From Carettochelys insculpta (taxonomy: Eukaryota > Chordata > Testudines > Carettochelyidae): a stretch of 64,000 nucleotides of DNA. Below, in pieces: positions 58,270 through 64,000 of this stretch. The stretch covers positions 39,211,501 through 39,275,500 of the forward strand of contig NC_134145.1 of NCBI RefSeq assembly GCF_033958435.1, written 5' to 3'. Made by a program: the position numbers and the translations under genes. Within the stretch, counting starts at the first letter, position 1, and each line of letters begins with the position of its first letter. Below the pieces are notes generated by a model, which was not told where the DNA came from, made no database searches, and worked only from the letters and a program-made list of their open reading frames with translations.

Positions 58270-60330
58270 TACTTAGATAAGGACCAGAAGGTCCCTGTGC
58301 CACCCACTCAGTGGGGCATGCCTGGCCCCCAGGGGTTCAAGCCCTGCAGGACTTGCCAGAGCCCAACGGCCTGCAGCGATCCTCCCAGGGCTTGTCTTAA
58401 GTGCCTGGGTGAGGCTTATTTGTCGGAGTCTTTCAGGATCTGCGGGTCCTTCAAGCCACAGATGAAGCGCAAGTGGGAGTGGCACCTTAAGATTCTTCTT
58501 ATGATGTCTGCCCTGCATCCGGCCTTGGAATCAAATCCAGCACTGCTGACACAGAGTGCACCGGCCTGGATGTGGGAAGCATCAGGTCCTTCCCATGCCT
58601 CCCTGGTACTGCGCAGGCCCCAGCACTGCTCTCAATCCCTGGTGCTGCAGAAGAGACAGCCTAGTAGGGGCCAAGTGTGGGCCCTCCATGCGCCCTCAGG
58701 TGGGTCATGTGACACCATCAGGCACCAAGCCTGGACCCAGTCAGCCAGGTGAAAGCTGAAGTCCAGGTGGGGTGTCCAGCCCAGCAGGGAGTCTCCCAGG
58801 GCCATCCACTCCCGAGACCTTTCAGGTGGCCAGGGACCTTATTATTCGGTCTGCCCCTGCCTTCCCTGCCAACACTAGCCTCAGGAAAAGACCATGGCCA
58901 AAGGTGGCACCGGTCTAGTTGTAGGATGGTGCATACCTCGGCGCTGGCTCTGAGAAAGCATTGTGCCGTCATCTGGAGTTTGGCTCCTCAGCACCAACAG
59001 CCCTGCTGCTGCCTGCAACTTTGGCGGCACCGGTGTCACTCGGAGCACCAACACCAACCACGGTTTCGACAACAGCCTTGGCAAGGGGGGGGGGCAGCCT
59101 TTATCCTGGCCCCCACTCCCACTGGCCCTGGACTAAATGCTCAGGGGCTTGTCCGGTGCCGAGGGAGGACTTGGCCAACCTGAGTCCCAGTGGAGTAATG
59201 CCTCCTCCAGCCCCCTGTTGGCATCGCGGGGAAACCGGAGTCGATGGCTCAGCACATGCTGGTTGCAGCATTCAGCCTCCACCTCCACTCCACCATGATC
59301 TGCATCTGAGTACTCCTCAGATTCTAAGGCAGAGTCTACCTGACCCCATTGATCTAGGTCAGGATCCTGACACCAATCCTGCTCCCAGCACCGCAGCCCT
59401 TCGGCAGGCTGTCATCAGTGGCCTTTGCCTGACCTGACATCAGGGCTCCAACAGTCTTGGCTCCCGCAGGCCCTGGGCCCTTCCCAGTGGCCTTTCTGGA
59501 ACCCCTGAGCCTACCACCAGAGCCAGGGCATGGGACCCTCCAGGTCAGGCTCTGCCGCCATCTCGAGGTCCAGGACACTGGTATAGGCAAGCCCCTTCAC
59601 CTATGTCAGGCCTCACTTCTCTTGGACAAGCCTTCTCCTCACCTTTTGGAGACTGAGGGCCAGGCAGCCTTGACTCTGGCAGGCCCTTCACCGTCAGCCT
59701 CTCGAGCCCCATCGCAGACCGAGGCCCTGGAGGAACTGGGTCAGAAAAGGTCTTTGTCCTCTTCCCCTGAGGCCCTGGGTGATACCCTCCTCTCAGTGTC
59801 CTCAATGGACTCCAGAGCGCACCAAGACCTCCTCGGGCAGTTAGCACAGAACCTTGGGTGGAAGACAGAAGTGGCTGCCAGGTGGACCGTGTTGGAGGAA
59901 GGGGACAACCCTTGAACCCTTAGGTCTAAAAGGTAATCTAAAACCAAGGGGACTGGGGCAGCCATAGCTATGCAGCTGTCAACCACGATTGATGAGAATC
60001 AGCGATGCCCTGAACTCCTGCAGTTTTGCATCACCAACCAGCAAGTCCTGCTCTCACACTATGCGTTTAATACATGGGTTGTGATGGACAAATTCGTGGA
60101 CCAGCTACCTGGGGAGGCGAAGCCCGAGTTCAGGGCTCTGGCAGAGAAGGGCAGGGCCATTGCAAGGGTGGTGCTACAGGCAACCCTCAACTCAACTAAT
60201 GCGACTGCTAAGACCATGGCCACGGGGCTAGTCACGCAAAGCAGTACTGGCTGCAGAGGTCAGGAGGTTCAGGGGTGCCCCCCAAGCCACAAACTACAAT
60301 CAGACCTTTCTTTTGAGAGACAGCAGGACT
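58270..60330 (+). pseudogene. Second DIRS gag-like region
   Basis: Pro/Ser/Ala-rich frames (58297-59915) lead to an ordered helical segment, LLQFCITNQQVLLSHYAFNT, WVVMDKFVDQLPGEAKPEFR, ALAEKGRAIARVVLQATLNS (about 60010-60215). It corresponds to the gag domain of the first DIRS at 39300-39540, including the P-GE-K-P-LKA/FRA pattern. Frame changes interrupt the N-terminal part. Confidence 0.65.
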
Positions 60331-60775
60331 TGCTGGTTGGCGACGCAAAACTGCGGGAGTTCAGGGCATCGCTGATTCTCATCTCGGCCGTGTGGCCCAG
60401 GCAGCACTGGTTCTCCACTATCCTGAGCCTGTCCTGTGACAGATCAATAGTGCTCCTGCTAGTCTCAACCTGATTACTCAGGACTTCGGCAGGCTCCACC
60501 ATACGGACCTGTGGTCCCTGAATCTGATGGTATGAATGCTCCGTGATTGACAGCTGCATAGCTCCAATGTTCACCCTGGGTTCAGGAGGAGCTGGTAGGG
60601 AGCAAGAAGCCCTCTACCAGGTCCACCTATTTAGCCAAGTGGAAACATTTCCACACCTGGTCTACCGCAAGGAGGGTGATCCCCTATGGCTGCCCCAGTC
60701 CCCTTGGTTTTAGATTACCTTTTAGACCTAAGGGTTCAAGGGCTGTCCCCTTCCTCCAACAAGGTCCACCTGGCA
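59870..60775. repeat. Inverted duplication inside the second DIRS
   Basis: The left arm (59870-60049) is the complement of three blocks to the right, in mirrored order. 59989-60049 pairs with 60327-60400 (GATGAGAATCAGCGATGCCC against GGGCATCGCTGATTCTCATC). 59967-59982 pairs with 60546-60561 (AGCTATGCAGCTGTCA). 59870-59965 pairs with about 60683-60775 (TAGGTCTAAAAGGTAATCTA against TAGATTACCTTTTAGACCTA). The left arm thus holds an inverted recombinase fragment and the right arm an inverted gag fragment. Confidence 0.88.
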
Positions 60776-61620
60776 GCCATTGCCACCTTCCACCCAAGAG
60801 TAGGGAGGCAAGACCCTCTTTGCAGATCTGTTGGTTAACAGGTTTCTGAAGGGTCTGGATAGGCTTTAACTGCATGTGTGTCAGCGTGTCCTACTGTGGG
60901 ATCTTAACCTGGTGCTGTCTAAGCTCATAGGTCCATCTTCTGAACCACTGGCAACATGTTCTCTGCCTCACCTGTCCTAGACGTTCTCCCTGTTGGTGGC
61001 CATTATCTCGGCCAGGCAGGTTGCTAAGCTTTGGGCCCTCGCTGCAGATCCCCCTTATGCTGTTTTCTTTAAGGACAAAGTCAGACTGCGCACCCACCCT
61101 GTTTTTTTGCCCAAGTGTCTCTCGAACTTCCATGTGTCCCAGAACATTTTCTTGCTAGTCTTTTACCCAAAGCCTCATGCGTCAGGTCAGACACAGGCTC
61201 TTCATATCTTAGACATGAGAATGGCCTTGTCCTTTTATTTAGAGAGGATTACACCCTTTTGTAAGTCCCCCCCAGCTCTCTGTAGCCATTGCAGAGCAGA
61301 TGAAGGGTCAGCCTGTATCAGCCCAGAGACTTTCTTCCTGAGTTACGTCCTGTATTAAAAAGTGTTATGGTTTGCAAGGGATTCAACCCCTCCACTCATG
61401 GCCCACTCTATGAGAGCGCAGGTGTCTTCACCAGCCTTGGCAGCTCAGGTCCCGATTTTGGACATCTGTAGGGCTGCCACCTGATCCTCTGTGCATATCT
61501 TTGCCAACCACTATGCACTGACCCATCAGACGAGGGAGGATGCCACTCTGGGTCGGACAGTCCTCTGCTCAGTGGAAGGATAGAACTCTGATCCCACCTC
61601 CAGGGATGTCTGCTTTGGAA
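60593..61620 (+). pseudogene. Second DIRS tyrosine recombinase remnant
   Basis: Frames give YLAKWKHFHTW (about 60633-60665) and, after shifts, LDLRVQGL-type sequence (about 60715), then VAIISARQVAKLWALAADPP (about 60996-61055; catalytic Arg), KDKVRLRTHPVFLPK, LSFYLERITPFCKSP, MAHSMRAQVSSPALAA (about 61398-61445; His-x-x-Arg) and IFANHYALTHQT (about 61497-61530; Tyr). The Arg, His, Arg and Tyr positions are all recognisable. Several stops and shifts separate them. Confidence 0.8.
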
Positions 61621-61626
61621 TCACGT

Positions 61627-61722
61627 ACATGGAATGGATATAAGCAAGCACTTGAAGAAGAAAGAACAGTTACTTAACATTGTAACTATTGTTCTTTGAG
61701 ATGTGTTGCTCGTGTCCATTCC
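61627..61722 (+). repeat. Second DIRS internal complementary region
   Basis: TACATGGAATGGATATAAGC with AAGCACTTGAAGAAG is complementary to the left end (57979-58010). AAAGAACAGTTACTTAACAT to GTGTTGCTCGTGTCCATTCC is complementary to the right end (61898-61966). Confidence 0.85.
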
Positions 61723-61756
61723 CAAACCTGCCTGCCTCCCTTTCACCAGGGTACTC

Positions 61757-61966
61757 TGGTAAGAAGGAACTGGAGAGACATTGAGCTGGCAGGTGTATAT
61801 ATAGGCTGATATGCCGTCGACGCTCCAGGGAGTGCCCTGCCAATGCTCAACAGGTACTGCTAGGAGAAAAAACTGCCAACAGTGCATGCACACACATACA
61901 TGGAATGGACATGAGCAACATATCTTGAAGAACAACAGCTGCAATGCTAAATAACTGTTCTTTCTG
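61757..61966 (-). repeat. Second DIRS right inverted terminal repeat
   Basis: Complement of 57979-58163 followed by the right-end-specific GAACAACAGCTGCAATGCTA, AATAACTGTTCTTTC, which is mirrored in the internal complementary region. Confidence 0.85.
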
Positions 61967-62587
61967 ATCAATTACACTACAAATTTGGCTAATAGGACAT
62001 GCTTCTTCCAAGATTAAGTCTATAAAGGTCTAAACAATTAAGCAGTAAGAAATTACTTAATAATTACTGCACTTTCACGTGGATCCTGAACAGGCAATAT
62101 TTGTCCTTAAACTCAAGCTGCATTTTACTTAAGGCTGTTGAAGCTCAGGAATTTTTTTTTTTTATTGCTTGACTCCTTTTTAGAAATTGCAGACAATCAT
62201 GAAATAAGATATGACCATTAATGCTATTCTAAATTCACATAAGCAATACATAAAGGATGCAATTTCTGGTATACCGGAAGTCCTCAGACTCATGATACAA
62301 TTGGTTCCTGAAAATGGTATTGTAAATCAAAATGATGGAGCTGTAATTCACTCAATCACAGGACAAGTGTCAAAGTTGAAACCAACATGATAAATTCAAT
62401 CAGTGCAAATTCAGGAATGTAGTGATGTTTGTCTTGAGGCAAACAAAGGTGAAGATCACCTGTATTGTCTTCAAACAATTTTCATGGCAATACATTAACA
62501 ATTTTTTCTTAATTTATACATTTATCCCTATTGCCTCTGAATGTTGTATAAGAAAGCAACTACAGCACACAGACAGCTCTCCCTTAC
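61967..62587 (-). other. DPH5: DPH5 intron, part after the second DIRS
   Basis: AT-rich. At about 62265-62400, GTATACCGGAAGTCCTCAGA, TCATGATACAATTGGTTCCTG and GTATTGTAAATCAAAATG look like a fragment of a short DNA element, but I could not pair its ends. Confidence 0.45.
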
Positions 62588-62708
62588 CAAGTAAGCACAG
62601 TGTGTGCATTCCATTCTGCTTGTTCTTCTGAATCTTATCAAAAAAGCTCTCTGGTTTCCATGCATCTGTCCAGAAAACTATAGAAACTGTTTCTCCGAAG
62701 TTGTACAA
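62588..62708 (-). CDS. DPH5: DPH5 internal coding exon
   Basis: 121 bp (40 codons + 1). It reads [40 protein letters not shown] and one base of the following Asp. [25 protein letters not shown] and [16 protein letters not shown] are diagnostic of DPH5, in the SAM-dependent methyltransferase fold shared with cobalamin-pathway methylases. Acceptor TTTTTTAG, donor GTAAGG. Upstream exons with the N-terminal SAM site lie beyond 64000. Confidence 0.95.
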
Positions 62709-63430
62709 CTAAAAAACAAACCCCCACACAAGCAAAGACATTATTTAAATGTGAATTATAAGGAAATTCTATATATTAAAATATTAGGAAATTAAAAGCT
62801 AGAAAATCTTGACTGTGTCTAAGGAGAGAACATCAGATTGGAGCAGATTATAGGCCGTTATGTAAACGGGTATTTTCTAAATATTTTTACTGCAGACACA
62901 GGAAATAAATAAATACCTCTCTTTAAAAAGGCACCCTGTCTCTGCCTGCTGCACTGCAACTCCATGGAATGGTCTAAATGCATTACCGAGACTTTGTTTC
63001 TTCTATTTATCTAAGTCTCAAACAAAATTTCCCTCTCTACTATGGAATAGGAAGTTTACCACTGTTCTGTCGTTTTCCAGGCAGCAATGCATGTTCAAAA
63101 ATGAGCAAATAAGGCTGCCTCTTAAGGCTTGTATCCAGTTCTCCCTTAACTTTCAATATGCCTCCTACACTCAAAAGGACCCATATGTTTTCCTTATTCA
63201 GACAAAACTCCCCAGTTAAGACAAGGTGGACTGGGCTCTTTTGAGAGACTAAAGGAAAACTGTAGGTATCAAGTAAGCAGATTTCCTAAAGCTATATGGA
63301 AGCAGCATCAGCAATGCTTCTGGCAACTCTTGGTATCAATTATTCTTGTAGTATACGCATTAAAACAGAGAATGCGTGTGCTTTTTGAGAAGAGGCTGTT
63401 TCTCTACAAAAATAAAAAAAAAATAGAATC
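62709..63430 (-). other. DPH5: DPH5 intron
   Basis: AT-rich. No recognised repeat. An A-rich run lies near 63410-63423. Confidence 0.5.
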
Positions 63431-63433
63431 TTA

Positions 63434-63830
63434 GGCTGTGTCTACACTAGCACCCCCCTTTCAAAAGGGGATGCTAATGAGACACTTCAGGATATGCTAA
63501 TGAGGTGCTGCAATGAATATGCAGCACCTCATTAGCATAATGGTGGCCGCTGCACTTTGAAAGTGCCGCTTTTGCTCATGCATGGCTCATCTACATGGGG
63601 TCCTTTTCAAAAGGACCCCACACATTTCAAAATCCCCTTATTCCTATAACCAAGTAGGAATAAGGGGATTTTGCAATGTAAAGGACCCCATGTAGACAAG
63701 CCACGCGCAATTGAAAGCAGCACTTTTGAAGTGCCATGGCTGCGATTATGCTAATGAGGTGCTGCATATTCATTGCAGTGCCTCATTAGCATCCCCCTTT
63801 TGAAAGGAGGGTACTAGTGCAGACCTAGCC
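63434..63830. mobile_element. Palindromic MITE, PIF/Harbinger-like, TTA target duplication
   Basis: 397 bp. GGCTGTGTCTACACTAG at the left is mirrored by CTAGTGCAGACCTAGCC at the right. TTA flanks both sides (63431-63433, 63831-63833). The interior is an almost continuous hairpin with its centre near 63650, where TCCCCTTATTCC is followed by GGAATAAGGGGA. Other mirrored blocks are CCTCATTAGCAT, GGGGTCCTTTTCAAAAGGACCCC and GCACTTTGAAAGTGCC. It is non-coding and of the same family as 1574-1910 but better preserved. Confidence 0.88.
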
Positions 63831-63833
63831 TTA

Positions 63834-64000
63834 AAGAGACAACTAATACCATGAGAATTAGAGGACAGGAGCTACAGATACATTTTGTACGTGAGCACAT
63901 ACTCAACTGTAGATAGAGAGGCAACCACATTCATTTGTCCCTCAGGCCACTGGCTGTCTTCTCACAGTAATGGAGAAGGTGGGCCAGGGAAAATATTTGA
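63834..64000 (-). other. DPH5: DPH5 intron, window end
   Basis: Short stretch of unique-looking sequence. No coding exon found before the window edge. Confidence 0.5.

Larger units (their letters stand above)
57979..61966 (+). mobile_element. Second DIRS-type retrotransposon, different family, internally rearranged
   Basis: About 4.0 kb. Inverted terminal repeats at 57979-58163 and about 61757-61966, an internal complementary region at 61627-61722, a gag-like domain and a tyrosine recombinase remnant. RT and RNase H are absent. An inverted duplication sits where they should be (59870-60775). The ends are unlike those of the element at 37031, so it is another family. Stops and shifts throughout. 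Confidence 0.87.

Noticed and set aside
61621..61971. 116-codon - strand frame
   Set aside because: Formed by the terminal repeat and ICR of the second DIRS. No protein similarity.

Overview
This is vertebrate nuclear DNA. Two conserved protein-coding genes converge in it, separated and interrupted by many transposable elements. The + strand carries the last four coding exons of SLC30A7 (zinc transporter ZnT7; exons at 528-663, 30487-30577, 31659-31808, 46052-46099). The - strand carries the last four coding exons of DPH5 (diphthine methyl ester synthase; 62588-62708, 55922-55961, 54861-54964, 53255-53478). All eight exons keep reading phase across canonical GT/AG junctions and start or end where the protein families require. 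The 5' parts of both genes lie outside the window: SLC30A7 to the left, DPH5 to the right. The tail-to-tail order matches the SLC30A7-DPH5 neighbourhood of other vertebrates.

The repeat content suggests a sauropsid, most likely a turtle. It contains CR1 LINEs with the (ATTCTATG) 3' end, a Tx1-clade LINE, two DIRS-type tyrosine-recombinase retrotransposons, many Penelope-like element (PLE) fragments, and short palindromic DNA transposons with TAA/TTA or hAT-like ends. This species assignment is inference from repeat composition.

Layout. 1-30486: the ~30-kb SLC30A7 intron, holding a TAA-flanked MITE (1574-1910), a head-to-head PLE (2461-4571), hAT-like and other non-autonomous repeats (4905-9535), a CR1 (7270-8902), more PLE (9895-10370, 10863-12154), several MITEs, and a nearly full-length Tx1-type LINE (about 20275-28860). 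30487-46099: the last SLC30A7 exons. Their introns hold a GC-rich hAT-like element with a Myb/SANT-type coding remnant on the - strand (32311-35215), a structurally complete but coding-dead DIRS element (37031-43049), and a CR1 in reverse orientation (43082-43670). 46100-53254: SLC30A7 3' UTR and intergenic DNA with three PLE or MITE insertions. 53255-64000: DPH5 3' exons and introns, including a second, rearranged DIRS element of another family (57979-61966) and a 397-bp palindromic MITE (63434-63830).

No new host system is evident. The structural observations most worth following are: PLE inverted dimers bounded by perfect target-site duplications, so each was integrated or fixed as one unit; the precise internal complementary region of the DIRS element; an in-frame ~98-codon tandem duplication in its gag; the inverted duplication that replaced RT/RNase H in the second DIRS; and a DPH5 stop codon overlapping an AATAAA signal.
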